Shown here: in pieces, positions 12,540 to 24,689 of the stretch
Layout of the letters: each line of letters begins with the position of its first letter
Position numbering within the stretch: position 1 is the first letter of the stretch
NCBI GenBank assembly: GCA_032622095.1
Contig: CP136062.1
Span: forward strand, 200,733,828-200,797,827
Direction of reading: 5' to 3'
Length of the DNA stretch: 64,000 bases
Origin: Siphonodentalium dalli
Taxonomy: Eukaryota; Mollusca; Scaphopoda; Gadilida; Siphonodentaliidae
Position numbers and translations under genes: made by a program
The notes under the pieces: generated by a model
The model's input: only the letters and a program-made list of their open reading frames with translations
What the model was told of the DNA's origin: nothing
Database searches by the model: none

Positions 12540-12770
12540 CAAAAATGTCGCTTTCGGCTGACTTGACGGCATGGGTGTGTGGCCCGCCCCGAATACCACA
12601 TAGAAACACTCCGACCTCCACCCATTACCCCCCCCCCCCCCCCCCCCCCCAGTGGCACCACTTTTCGAGAATGGTAAGGATTTTGACCGATTTGACGGAA
12701 TGTGTGGGTGGCCCGCCCTAAATACCACCTAAAAACACTCCGAGCCACCACGTATCACCCCCGGGTGGTG
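12540..12770. repeat. two-unit tandem repeat around a poly-C run
   Basis: GGCCCGCC-C-AATACCAC and AAACACTCCGA segments occur twice about 130 bp apart, separated by about 23 C (12628-12650). Confidence 0.75.
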
Positions 12771-12904
12771 GGCCTACCTCCCAACCCAAAACATATAATA
12801 GCTTACTATATAGAGACTGGGACTCATATAATATATAATATTAGTCCCAGCTACATGTAGCTAGAAATGTGAACAGCAGACATCCTGAGATACAAACAAT
12901 ATAT

Positions 12905-13180
12905 ATTATTGATTGTTTGATTTTCCAACCAGTATTTAGTGGGGGGAATGTGTTGTTTTTAGACCAACAGCAGTATATTCTTCTACTTTTGGTCCAAAGT
13001 TTGGTCGGAATGGCTATCGGTTGAACAATTTAGGTTTAGAGGGTGTCAGGTTGGACATTTCATTTGGAAATGTTTGAGGTACCATTTGGAAAGTTCAACT
13101 GGGAGGGGGGGGGGGGGGGGGGGTGCAAAGTAGTATTTCGAGAACACTTGACTTTGGTCTGGTTCAAGGTACGTACATTT
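12905..13180. repeat. dispersed repeat, copy B
   Basis: Counterpart of 7380-7640, interrupted by a run of about 19 G at 13105-13123. Confidence 0.75.
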
Positions 13181-13626
13181 GGAAATGTCAAGGTGGACAA
13201 ACCCAAGTTTCCCAACCACCCACCAATGGGGACCATCTACATGTAGCCACCTCCCCGATTATAAGGTATAAGAACACATTGGCTACATGGATGCGACTAG
13301 AGATCTCCATTGTGGGGGGGGTCTCCAACGATAACTTACTATTATTATCACAGCTCTCAGTTAGTGGCCAAGACATAAATGCTATACGTGTAAGCATTCT
13401 CTCCAGTCAATTATTTACCAGATCGACATACTTCTAAGTTAGGAATGAAATAGACACGACAAGAGAAAAATGTAATCCTGTCCATTTTGGTCAATACATG
13501 TAGGCGATCACTACCATAAATATGGTAATATAAATTTTTGCCTCAAGGCGACATATAATATTTCCGAATGCCATGCTACATGAAACTAAATATGAAATGT
13601 TCCAGATACCATAAAATCTCTTACAG

Positions 13627-14070
13627 GTACCGGTACTTAATCCGATCAGAGGGTCCCCATATAATCACATTCCAACAACAACATTTTTTGAAATGACGCT
13701 TCAGTTTCAGAATCTAATAATTGCCCAAAAATAATGAAAAACACCATCAACTATAGTATAAAATTGCACAAAACCTGTTATTTATCACCATTTTGTTCAA
13801 CGAAATTTTACCGGTTTGTCAAATATCTGACACCAAAAGCCACTTGATTTTAGAGTTTAATATCCATCTTTGCCCGCAATTTGGTCAATGAAATTCTTCT
13901 CGTTGACTGTCTATTGGGCCACTATAATTAAAATAATAGATTTATAACATCGATATCTGATCACTCTGAGCTGTGGTGGGTGGGTTCCTCGACTCGAATC
14001 AAATATTTTTTACCCCCGAAGTCAAGGAAATAGTAATTTGCGACCGTTAATTCGGATTGAGTACCTTTAA
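13627..14070. mobile_element. GGTACTCAATCCGA MITE, copy 1
   Basis: About 440 bp. The right end TCGGATTGAGTACCTTTAA and left end GGTACTTAATCCGATCAGAG form inverted repeats. Related along the full length to 45529-46012 and 55833-56282. Confidence 0.75.
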
Positions 14071-16814
14071 TATCTAACAGCAACCATATCTCAACCCCAC
14101 TACAATCTGGGACTAATATATGTTATACATGTATTAGTCCCAGCTACAATCAGTGAACCTGATGAATAATTTTAACAGCATCTGAAAATGAAAGAAACAT
14201 CCCGCACCTTGTCTACGATATAATGAAAGCCATAATTGTAAATCAATCAGCTCTGCGTGTACCGGTATACATGTATATGTACACATATTGGACCCACATG
14301 AATTGCTATATTCTCCATATTAATTTAAAACGAGCGCACCACTTTAACAAACTCATTATTGAGTATTATATCAATAGCGATGTGTTTGTTAAAGTGGCAA
14401 GGTCATTTTAGATTTATACTCCTTTTAACATCAGTAGGCCTACACAATCATTCGTTGCATAACTTTCATTAAATTTTCCTAGTACTGAATATAAACAGTA
14501 CTGGTACAACACTAGCAGTACTTGAACCGACCATACTGTAGGTGTCTGGCCTGTTTATTACCTTTTTAATTTGTTGATAGTTCATTCAGACAACATCCTC
14601 TAAGTTGCCTAATAATAGAGACAAACTAATAATAGTGATGGTGGGATTTTTTAGCTAAAATTAATAATAGTAACCACAGCAATTTCACTCTATGTCTCTT
14701 AGTGATCTGATCATGGGAAGTGTTCTCCAAATATAATAACAGTGTTGACACTATCATATTATTGACACTATTATTGCACATGAGAGTACCGTTACTAGTA
14801 CATGTAGATGCTAATATGAGTAAGTCATTATCAAGTCTGGCTCTTCTTGAATTCAACTATCATAGTGATATTCAACTACATGTATTATAGCTTAATTGTA
14901 CTACCATACACAATGTATACTGGTACGGTATATACGTAAACTCCAGGTTTTCTCTGTTTTTACTAAAACTTCATGGAATCATCTCACTTCGTAATGCACA
15001 ACCACATTAAAGTGTACATGTATATAACACTATAATTTTAAAAGAGAAAATGAGAAGGCATCAGATTCCAATATAAAAAGAATTCTACAGCTTATTGCAG
15101 GAGACCTGTTTATTTCATAATGGCAGAAGTACATATGTGCATGTATGCCATTTGAATGACATTTTAATAACTTCTCACCAAGATGATTTCAAAATTCTAA
15201 CTACTAGTACAAGTAAATCAGTTAAATAATCAAAAATGCCAGCACCGATATATATACTGTACTACATGTAGTAGGTACTGTACATGAGATATTGTCACCA
15301 CTTCATAATAGTTGAATATATATGGTACATGTACCGGTACAATGGAATTCAAGTTGTATCAGACCTGTTGTTTGGCATAACCAATGTACCAGTAAGTGAC
15401 TTTGGTGATCACTGTTAGTCATTGATTTTGATAACATAAGTTCATGATTTTTACAAAATAATTTTAATGAATCAAAACCATGTGCAGCCGCATGTGTAAC
15501 ATGTAACTGTCTTTGTCCATTAGTCATTATCCAAGTCTGGTTTAGTCTTGATCTAATGATCAAAGGCGGAATGTTACTAGTATGTACCGGTAACTTATTA
15601 TCATGATCCGGGAGTACTGATGAATTATAATCCATTTCACAGCATTGTCCATGTCTGCATGTATCATGACATGTTTGGTAAACATCCTCACTCGATTCAC
15701 TGACACTGGTGAGTGGTGCCATTGCCATTCTAATTCTCCATATCATGTTCTACCCTTCACAAGTTCACACACATGTAGCTACTGTACTTCTAATCAGTCT
15801 AATGTACTATTCAGAATGATAGAATCTGAATGAACATTCAATGACCTTTTACGGCATCAGCGTTGACTGCATTTCAGCGTTGACTGCATTTCAGCATTGA
15901 AGGGATGAGGAGTCCAGAATAGAACTATAATCATCATATTTTGCAATAATCATTACATTCACATTGTTTGCATTCTTCCATTGGGGTCAATCAGTGCTAT
16001 TCTGTATTCACTTATTCGAGTCAATCAATGTCCATGATAATAACAGCTGAATACGGCATAGTCTGACCTGCCACACTCAGTGACTCACACACAGTGTCTG
16101 TGACCAGTCCAGTGTTAGTTCAGTCATGAACGTAGTGCGCATCCTTCTACGCTGGAAGCAGCAATCTGCGAAAGCGGTCATGTTGACCAACTTCACCAAG
16201 TCCAGTGTGCGATATTCGGATTGGTCCCGTCACTTCACATGATATTTTCTGATAATTAAGCGGTATTTCTAACATCCAACGGGTTAAAACAGTCTATATC
16301 TAATCCGTTGTGTACACGAAAGAATGAGATACACATTTTCTGCGAATAATGAACGAAACAAGCAGATATGACAGATGAAAAAACTATTTATTTTTAACAC
16401 ATAAAAATTCGGAAATTCCACACCGGAAGTGTGAAATAACGTACTCTAACTCTGGGAACAATTTATCCCCAATTTCATGTACAAGAATGTTTAAACATTA
16501 TCATAACATATTCGACTTGTTTTTAATTTGTTTTCGTGAAAAGGAATGATAAAAGGCACAATAAACATATCTAGAACGACAACTAAATCCAAATTAGCCA
16601 TTTCCCCGTCATATTTCGGTCAGGCAAGCGAGGTACAAAAATGTATGAATCTGAGTACGAAAGTCGGAGTGTTCCTCTATCGTATTGCAATAATCGCCAA
16701 CCTATTATAATATAAAAAGCTATGCAGGGGGATAACTCGGAAAAAAAATTATTGTTGCGGAAAAAGTCTCATTGTGAGACTTTAACATTGTAGTTTCATA
16801 TGAATCAGCTTTAC
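14071..16814. other. TACATGTA- and ACCGGTAC-rich intron, no exon recognised
   Basis: TACATGTA and ACCGGTA words occur many times between 12.8 and 15.8 kb. A 38-codon frame on the plus strand at 16126-16242 (MNVVRILLRWKQQSAKAVML...) is noted but matches nothing I know. Short repeats: GCGTTGACTGCATTTCA twice near 15865-15895. Confidence 0.45.
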
Positions 16815-17030
16815 TTCTGGACCCCTACATGCATGTATACAACAATAAGACAAAACATGTACTATTATTTATTATACTTTATAACTGTCATCATATGGAC
16901 CCCTACATGCATGTATACAACAATAAGACAAAACATGTACTATTATTTATTATACTTTATAACTGTCATCATATGGACCCCTACATGCATGTATACAACA
17001 ATAAGACAATACATGTAATACTTTACTGAC
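16815..17030. repeat. 78-bp tandem repeat, about 2.7 units
   Basis: Units begin GGACCCCTACATGCATGTAT and are almost identical, so this is a recent minisatellite. Confidence 0.9.
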
Positions 17031-18097
17031 ACATGTAATCAGTACAATGTATGCATGTATTTAAGGAGGGATTTTTTTTTGTCACTGAATGATTCACTGA
17101 AAATAAATAATAATTGATAAATACCCCCTCCCCCGCTTCAATTTTCAAAAAAAATCTGATGATTTGAATATAGGTATTTATTCTTAATGTTGAAGGAAAA
17201 AAAATATAAACCGAAATTTCTTCAGGGAAATCTCCCACCTATGTATTTTTTCTTTATTAATTATACACCCATCTGCACCCATAACTAATTTATGGGGGGT
17301 TTAATTGTCTTGTCTGTCTTTTCCGTCCGTCCGTGGACACAACTTTTTCCGAACTTGTATTCCTTCATTTTTCCATAATTTTTTTTAAAACTTGGCACAG
17401 ACATTTAGTATCATCAGAACCTGTGTACCCGCAATTATGAGATCCAGTCAGAGGATTTTACTACAGTTATCCCCCTGCTAATACTTAGAATGCAACATAT
17501 GTAAATTTATAATTTTTTTAACAGAATTGATGTTCTTTTTTTCGAGTACATATCTTCTAATATGAATACAATTATTAATGTATACCAAGTCTTCTCAGTC
17601 CACAATAGCTTCGGATATCGGTGGATTGATGTTGATTTGGACCGAGTCCCATCCCATTACTTTTCTATAACTGACTTTACACCCAGAATCGTGTGCAGGA
17701 TTTATCCTGCTGGTATGTCTTCTGATTAGGTAAAATGGACAATTTGCCTATATGAACATAGAGGACAGCCTTTCCCAAGCATGATGACGTCAAACATGCG
17801 TATATCAGAGGTCCATTGAATTACAAAGCAACAAGATTTATAAGTAACAAAGCCTTGTTTTCCAGAGATGTTTGATATGTCGTGCTATCAGAAAATGTAT
17901 GTAAAAATATATTAAACAATCGTATCACTTTGATATATCATTTTGAAGACAGATCAATCGCAGACATGTCAGATGATTAAACACATTCATGGGAGCATGT
18001 CAATGCGCGGGCTCCATGTGTAAATGTAGTACGCCTTTACAGTGAAAGTATATAATAGAAGAGTAACGGGATGTGACTCGGTCAAAAACGGCACTAA
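17031..18097. other. intron sequence with one dispersed repeat
   Basis: 17310-17460 is a diverged relative of 5810-5960 (TCCGTCCGTCCGTGGACAC, then AAACTTGGCACAGACATTTA). Nothing else recognised. Confidence 0.45.
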
Positions 18098-18101
18098 TTA
18101 A

Positions 18102-18493
18102 CCCTTTACCCAACAAACCGGCCAAAAACGGCCAAATAAAGCTGCAACAGCCTAAATTATCTTGGGTCTGTCTCAATAAAACCATACAAATATGGATATC
18201 ATTGGAACCGGCTCATTGATCACATTGTGATGGTTACAGTTATGCCCTGTGCCAATGCATTCTCTTATATATGCGAGTCGACCATAGGTCGCCTCGCATA
18301 TATAAGAGAATGCATTGGCCTAAAAAAATCTTTTTTTTAACACTTTTTACCATTTTTTCTTACATTCTTTAACAATTTTATAATTTTTAATGTGTTAAGC
18401 CAATGCATTCTCTTATATATGTGAGGCGACCTATGGTCGACTCGCATATATAAGATAATGCATTGGCACAGGGCCGTTCTGTTGGGTAAAGGG
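18102..18493. mobile_element. piggyBac-like hairpin MITE, copy 2
   Basis: Same structure as copy 1, with exact TTAA on both sides (18098-18101 and 18494-18497). A TA-flanked palindrome begins 13 bp to the right. Confidence 0.85.
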
Positions 18494-18506
18494 TTAACCC
18501 AACATA

Positions 18507-18704
18507 CAGTAATGCCCTAAGTAATCGACTCCTTAAACACAGGAGAATTATGGGTAACTTTTCAGGATTTAGTCGGAAATATGTCTTATTGCCATTCATC
18601 AGAGCTTTCCGATGAATGGCAACAAGCCATATTTCCGACTAAATCCAGAAAAGTTACCCATAATTCTCCTGTGTTTAAGGAGTCGATTACTTAGAGCATT
18701 ACTG
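18507..18704. mobile_element. TA-flanked palindrome, copy 2
   Basis: About 100-bp arms, nearly perfect, TA at 18505-18506 and 18705-18706. The centre is GCCATTCATCAGAGCTTTCC. Confidence 0.85.
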
Positions 18705-18833
18705 TATATCCCAAACTGTTGTGGAGAGAAGACTTTTAATGTAGACAAATTGCAGCACTGGGGTATCCTTAATCTCTGACACTGTGACAGTCCTATCTCT
18801 AGTTTTTAATGGTATACATAAATATCTTCCTAC

Positions 18834-18969
18834 CAAGTGATTTTTGCCTCTCGAATTTGTTTCTCTCTATTTGTTCCGCATCTCTAATAACTGCATCTTC
18901 TTCTAGTTCCTGCTGCGACTTTTTGACTGGAGTAACTGGCTTCATCTGATGGTTACTTTTAATTGAGCC
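18834..18969 (-). CDS. CNG channel exon 14 (charged tail)
   Basis: Encodes GSIKSNHQMKPVTPVKKSQQ, then ELEEDAVIRDAEQIERNKFE and RQKSL, exit phase 1. The second half is strongly charged and helical in character. Acceptor TTTTAG, donor GTAGGA. It joins in frame to exon 15 (SLEKEMDDEL). Confidence 0.75.
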
Positions 18970-20886
18970 CTAAAATGGATAAATAATTAATACAAGCAAC
19001 AAATGAAATGAATTTTGTAATTTTCATTGGGTTCCTGGGTCACTTGTTATATTCCAGATAACAAATAAAAGTCTGCTGGGCCACATGTGTGTATGAACCC
19101 CAAATAAGGTGGCTTTATTGGCTGTTAGTTTTTTTAGATATGAAAAATATGATTCTGGGAACTATCATTGAATAAAACTTTGCTTCCAACTGTCTCATGT
19201 TGTCAACACACCTAGTGTTCTGTATTTTCATGGAAGTAATCCTTATTCCAAATTTTAAAACAATCTTATAGCTAAAATTAAAGATATACTGTGACTGCAC
19301 CCATGTTCGGAAACCATCTGGGTGGGAAGGATGCATGGACTGACAACGTTGATTTCAATAGTTTTTTTTTTCAGGGGACAAATATGATGATAACAACCAC
19401 ATGCAATACTTATCATGAAGCAAAGCTTGGTTCGTACAAATGCTAATCTGAATTTGTGATGTCACCAATGTTTTTTTAGATAATGCGAGAATGAAAATAT
19501 CATAGAGGGTAGTAGAAATGTCATAATCGGTGATTATCACCCAACGAAATAAGACCTATGTGAATCTTATTTTATGGGAATAAGTATCTATTAACTGATT
19601 TTGATAAGAATTTTTTTAAAGCCACAAATACCCTTATGCGTGTGGTTTAGCTGTGTTCCGATTGTTAATTTTGCTAGCGTATACATATATGGTATATTAT
19701 TCATATGCCTATAAATGCTATTAAAGTGATAGAAATTATAGCTTTAAAATCAGAAGGAAAGTTTGTATCCTTTTCCCTGCAGGATTTAAAAAACATGAAT
19801 TGTCTCCATAATTTACCCTGATATGATAAAAATAAAGAGATTTTGTCCGACTAGTGTGCTTAATGTTGCAATCAATTAAAATATTTCTAGCACATAACAG
19901 GTCATTATCGGTCATGTAAAGATTGAGTTTTCTCTGTAACAACTTAAGGTTAGATGTTGCTATAAAAATTAGCCCTTTGATAGGCCTAACTGCATAGTTG
20001 CTGATGATTATAGTTACTCCATTCCCATTGATTCATTTGTATTGATTTTCAGCTAATAAGGTCAACATATGGCCTGTTAGCAAATTACATGGTGTTTATT
20101 TGCTTGCTTGTATTTTCCGAATAACACTCCTACAAATAAAGATAGACCATTCCAATGAATATTTTTATATTTGAGGTATAGTACTCATTAAATATTCACA
20201 AGGTTCAGCCTCATTATGGGCAGTACTTGGAGTGGTACTCTAAAATGGCAGAATGTCCCTGATGGGTTTATAATAACAACATGAAGTATTACCGGCCTGT
20301 TAAATTTATGTGAGCATGCCGTTGATGCACGCAGGAAAAAAATTCCAATAACTTAAGGCTGTATGTTAAACTTATTTGTTGAATATCCATACAAATGGAT
20401 CAATGGGAATAAGGCAATTACCCATCAACAAATATATTCAGTTATTAAGTGGTTAACACTTTCTTTACAAAAGGGATTCTCCCACCCAGTTATAAAAGTA
20501 TACACTGGGGAATGATCTATTATTCATTTCAAGGGATGTTCATATAATAAAAGCAGACGACAGACAGACGAAAAGATAATACAAATGCAGGATTCATGTT
20601 CATTGATGGGATATGTTCAAATAATAAGTTCAACAAACCTAAACTTGTCAATGATTAATTAGTAAAACTGAAGATTTCATTGTCTCCATATTTTGGTGTG
20701 CTGGGTACCCAGCTTTATGAAAAGATGTTTTTGGTGCCGGCCAGCTTGACATTTGCTGTGTTTTTAGCACACAGTATGGAATATTTGATACAAAAATCTT
20801 CCATCCGATCACATGGGTAGCCATCTTTAAAAATGTTATCCTTGTATAAAGAAAAGGGTAAACAATAACCATGGGCATCTGTTATA
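18970..20886. other. intron between channel exons 13 and 14
   Basis: About 20460-20640 is related to 35710-35920: shared AAGCAGACGACAGA, AATGTTCA-type and AAGTTCAACAAAC segments in order. No exon seen. Confidence 0.5.
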
Positions 20887-21101
20887 CAGTAATGCCCTAA
20901 ATAATCGACTCCTTAAACCACAGCAGAATTATGGGTAACTTTTCAGGATTTAGTCGGAAAATATGGCTTGTTGCCATTCATCGGAAAGCTCTCAGTGAGA
21001 GCTTTCCGATGAATGGCAATAAGCCATATTTCCGACTAAATCCTGAAAAGTTACCCATAATTTTGTTGTGGTTAAGGAGTCGATTGTTTAGGGCATTACT
21101 C
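20887..21101. mobile_element. TA-flanked palindrome, copy 3
   Basis: Full-length form with central CGGAAAGCTCTCAGTGAGAG; arms about 105 bp, almost perfectly complementary. Confidence 0.85.
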
Positions 21102-21857
21102 TATCTCACTTATTGAAGGAAGAGAATCCTTATAAAAATCTGAAATATGCGACACCGATTACCGTACAGGAGTATAGATGCCAAAAATGAAAATCAATTT
21201 TTCAAAATTAGTCCATGGACCAGACCGAAAATCGATATCAAATTAGGGACAAAGGCTCATATGTTTTTACTTAAAATACAACATCTACTGTATTAAGGTA
21301 TGGTAGACATATTTTAAATGCAGCGTTCTGGTAAAATTCTTACTTTGAAGATGGGTAGCCCCTAATAAAAATCAATTTTCAATAATTGTTCAATGAGTGG
21401 ATACTAAAGGAGAATGAGGCCCACAATTTGTTATCATACACATTATAATTGTTCTACATGTACATGCATATCGAGTCACAAACTTTTGTGTGCCAAATTC
21501 GATCTATCTTGCAGGTTTTGCAGCCAAATTTGTGAAAAATAGAAAAAATATTTAGCATTTTCAATAACGGACATCTAAATCTATAATACCAATCCGATCA
21601 AAGCACAATTCGATACATAATGATAATTTGTTCAACTGCATATACATTCAAATAGAAAAAGCCATATCTAAAGCCATATCTAAAACACGAGAATTTACAG
21701 CAAATGCGACAATTTACCATTATGTGCGATCGTATTAATATCCAAAGTCTCTTTGCACAAGTGTCATTGGTATCCACCTGATGACAAAGATTTGATAAAA
21801 TTTGAATCAGGACAGCCGATATAAAATCAAATTGATTCTCATGGCCCTAACACTCAC
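21102..21857. other. intron sequence, nothing recognised
   Basis: AT-rich; only a local AAAGCCATATCT duplication near 21660. No element ends or exon found. Confidence 0.4.
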
Positions 21858-21968
21858 CCTACGACTGGATAAAGTAAGACTTGACCCCATAGAAAGCTCG
21901 TAATTTCTCTCTTCACCATCTTCTTCAGTCTCTTGTAATTGTGTTCCTCCTTTTCGGACTTGCATGAT
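21858..21968 (-). CDS. CNG channel exon 13 (acidic tail)
   Basis: Thirty-seven codons, phase 0 to phase 0: IMQVRKGGTQLQETEEDGEE then RNYELSMGSSLTLSSRR, rich in Glu and Ser. Donor is a consensus GTGAGT; acceptor CAAAG is less typical. The only frame that joins exon 12 and exon 14 without a stop is the one given. No conserved domain is seen. Confidence 0.7.
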
Positions 21969-22077
21969 CTTTGAAAAGATGGCCATGTATTAAACAGATA
22001 ATAAATGTACAGATAAGTAGCCCAGATTGGTGCAATACCCGGGAGAACAATCTGCATCTTTGTAGGTTTCCAGAATA

Positions 22078-22164
22078 CAGTACTAGTAATGCCCTAAATA
22101 ATCGATTCTTAACCACAGCAGAATTCTGCTGTGGTTAAGGAGTTGATTATTTAGGGCATCACTG
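22078..22164. mobile_element. TA-flanked palindrome, short form, copy 4
   Basis: Short form like copy 1, 110 bp upstream of channel exon 13 on the minus strand; CAGTACTAGTAATGCCC at the left end includes a small local duplication. Confidence 0.8.
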
Positions 22165-22372
22165 TACTTTATAATATAAATTAGAAGAAACAGAGACACA
22201 ATCTTGTTGTCCCCCATTGAAAACGTGTTCTGAAACCATGGCAAACATAGGGCACATCAAAATATTGTATACTGAAACTAACAGAAGCCATCACTCAGGT
22301 ACAGCAAATTATAATACAAATTAATACACGTTCTTCAACAGATTATCAACAAAAGCGGCTGAAATTCCTTAA

Positions 22373-22754
22373 CCCTTTACCCAACAGAACGGCCAAAACC
22401 GGCCAAATAAAGCTTCAACAGCCTAAAATATCTTCGGTCTGTCTCAATAGAACCATACAAATATGGATATCATTGGAACCGGCTCCTTGACCACATTGTG
22501 ATGGTTACAGTTATGCCCTGTGCCAATGCATTCTCTTATATATGCGAGTCGTCCATAGGTCGCCTCGCATATATAAGAGAATGCATTGGCCTAAAAAAAA
22601 TCTTTTTTTACCATTTTTTCTTACATTCTTTAACAATTTTATAATTTTTAATGTGTTAAGCCAATGCATTCTCTTATATATGCGAGGCGACCTATGGTCG
22701 ACTTGCATATATAAGAGAATGCATTGGCACAGGGCCGTTCTGTTGGGTAAAGGG
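22373..22754. mobile_element. piggyBac-like hairpin MITE, copy 3
   Basis: Exact TTAA on both sides (22369-22372, 22755-22758); both internal palindromes present. Confidence 0.85.
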
Positions 22755-22859
22755 TTAATGTAGGTATTTATTATATGCTTGCCTATAAAATAGCGGAAAA
22801 TTTTACCGAAACGTAGATCTTAGAACCCACAGTGAAATCTGATTTTGTTATTTCACTGT

Positions 22860-23140
22860 AGCTTTTGCTATTTCACTGTAGCTTTGGGTCAACCAGTCAT
22901 TTCCTTCCAAGGATTGTTCCATTTGTTGTACTACTAAAAGTGAAAATGCCATATAATTTAGCGACGTTGAGTATTAATTAGGCACATATAATAAAAAAAA
23001 TACCTACAGTTGTTTGTTTGAATACCTGAAACATCTCATTCGTGTCTGGAAAGAAATATTGAAGTTTCACTCGTGGCTTGCAGCCGCTCATCAGAAACTC
23101 AAGATATTCAAACGGAAACTGTAGGTATTCTCTATGTTTT
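22860..23140. repeat. dispersed repeat with AATACCTACAG hairpin, copy A
   Basis: Related in opposite orientation to 27845-28100. Shared: CAACCAGT, AAAAGTGAAAATGCC, CACATATAATA, and a hairpin between AATACCTACAGT and ACTGTAGGTATT. Confidence 0.75.
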
Positions 23141-23205
23141 AATATCCCACTTCCTAATTACATATAAATTATACAAATTAATCTTGCGACGAGCCGTATC
23201 ATCAC

Positions 23206-23317
23206 CTTTATAGCGGTCGTAATCAACTTTGGCGTTTCCTGTGCCGTCTTGATGATTTCCTCAATCTCTTCGACCTTCTCACTTTGTTCTATCTTCTCAT
23301 TAATTTTAATGAGTTTT
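23206..23317 (-). CDS. CNG channel exon 12 (post-CNBD helix)
   Basis: Encodes KLIKINEKIEQSEKVEEIEE and IIKTAQETPKLITTAIK, a charged, probably coiled-coil stretch after the nucleotide-binding domain. Acceptor TTTTCAG; the chosen donor GTGATG is weak but is the one that keeps phase 0 for exon 13. A palindromic MITE carrying a hAT insertion lies only 35 nt upstream of the acceptor. The assignment rests on phase and position rather than on a conserved motif. Confidence 0.75.
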
Positions 23318-24004
23318 CTGAAAATAAAATGCAATGGAAGGCCGTTGCCATACAGTAATGCCCTATAAGTAATCGACTCCATAACCACAGAACAATTATG
23401 GGTAATTTTTCAGGATTTAGTCGGAAACAGGGATGTGGTAATTGTAATTTGTAATTGTTATTGATTGTAATTAATTACATTTTTTCAAGTAATTGCATGT
23501 AATTGGTAATTGAGTTTATTCTCAATTACATGTAATTGCAATTGTAATTGGTTAGTATGTAATTGTAATTAGGGTTTAATTTCAATTACTTCAAAATCAC
23601 AGGTACTTGTTTCTTCTCAAAGTTCTCTTTCATGATTCATCCAATGGTTTCTTCAAATGGTATTTTTCCAAAATTTCAAAGTGTAAGACTGGTGACTGGC
23701 TATCACTATGTTGTCACAACACTGAGTTTTTATCCACTGTGTCTCAATGGTGAATTCTGTTGACACCTCCTGTTTGTTTGCTTAAGCATTGGTTAACCTT
23801 TGAGGTAGAAGGCTTGTTTTGATAAATACAATGAGAAACCAACTTCAAATAATAGACAATAGATCACTATAATATATCACTCTTATGATAATGTTTCATT
23901 ATCTCCATCTGTTATGGTATATATGCTATGGTAGAAATTCATACCAACCATTGCTAATGCTATCAACATGTCTACAAAAAAATCTGGCAGCATTTTAATT
24001 TGCA

Positions 24005-24104
24005 GAAAGACACATCATGTCCTATGAAAGCGAAGTGCAAACTTTGCCCAACTACAATATCCAGTTCCAAAAAAGTTACCTCCAATTTTGTGACACATCT
24101 GAAG
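24005..24104 (+). CDS. BED zinc finger exon A of the hAT element
   Basis: After an acceptor TTTGCAG the frame reads KDTSCPMKAKCKLCPTTISS then SKKVTSNFVTHLK to a consensus GTAAGT donor. CxxC followed by H with the matching K-H pair in the next exon is a BED-type zinc finger, the DNA-binding domain at the N-terminus of hAT transposases. Confidence 0.75.
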
Positions 24105-24566
24105 GTAAGTTTCCATTTCTATGTATTAGTTTTGTTTAATTCCATTGACATATAACTTCAGTCATATGGTGGTATTGGTAATTTAATTTATTTTTGTAAT
24201 GCTTTTTCACCATTTGTACCACGATTGTGGTTTATGTGAATAAACAATTTGATTTGATTTGGTATATGCATTGTATCTTGTCCCTTTTAATTTGCAACTG
24301 AATGACAAAGTGGGGACAACTATCTGCCTCAGTAATCCCCCAATTAGCACTATCTAGTGGATGCATTGTGTTACCAATAAGCTGGTGGCCACAAAGGCTA
24401 ATTAAGATTATGACTCTAATTAACAATCATAGTGTTGATTATCTCATTGTCCTTTACAATTGGCCTGGCTGTGTGTCTGACTTACTGAGATAGTCTTATT
24501 CCCTTAATAATTAAATGATGGATACATGTGTGTTACTAAAATACTCTATTATTTTCATTTTATAGC

Positions 24567-24689
24567 GAAAGCATCAAGATGTCTATGAATCAACAGTCAC
24601 ACAAGCACCATCAGCAAGTGATCAACAACCTACTAGGATCTATCAGTATGCAAAAACATCGGTCAAGAATGCCATTGAAGATAGTTAGC
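24567..24689 (+). CDS. BED zinc finger exon B of the hAT element
   Basis: Begins after TTTATAG with RKHQDVYESTVTQAPSASDQ and ends KTSVKNAIEDS and TAG. The RKH supplies the last zinc ligand of the finger begun in exon A. The reading frame stops soon after, so only a DNA-binding fragment could be made. Confidence 0.7.

Noticed and set aside
16126-16242. 38-codon plus-strand frame as an independent gene
   Set aside because: It has reasonable coding character, but no splice context, homology or neighbours support it; kept only as a note.
20931-21116. Repeated frames with MGNFSGFSRK and SFPMNGNKPYFRLN peptides
   Set aside because: They are translations of the TA-flanked palindrome arms, not a protein family.
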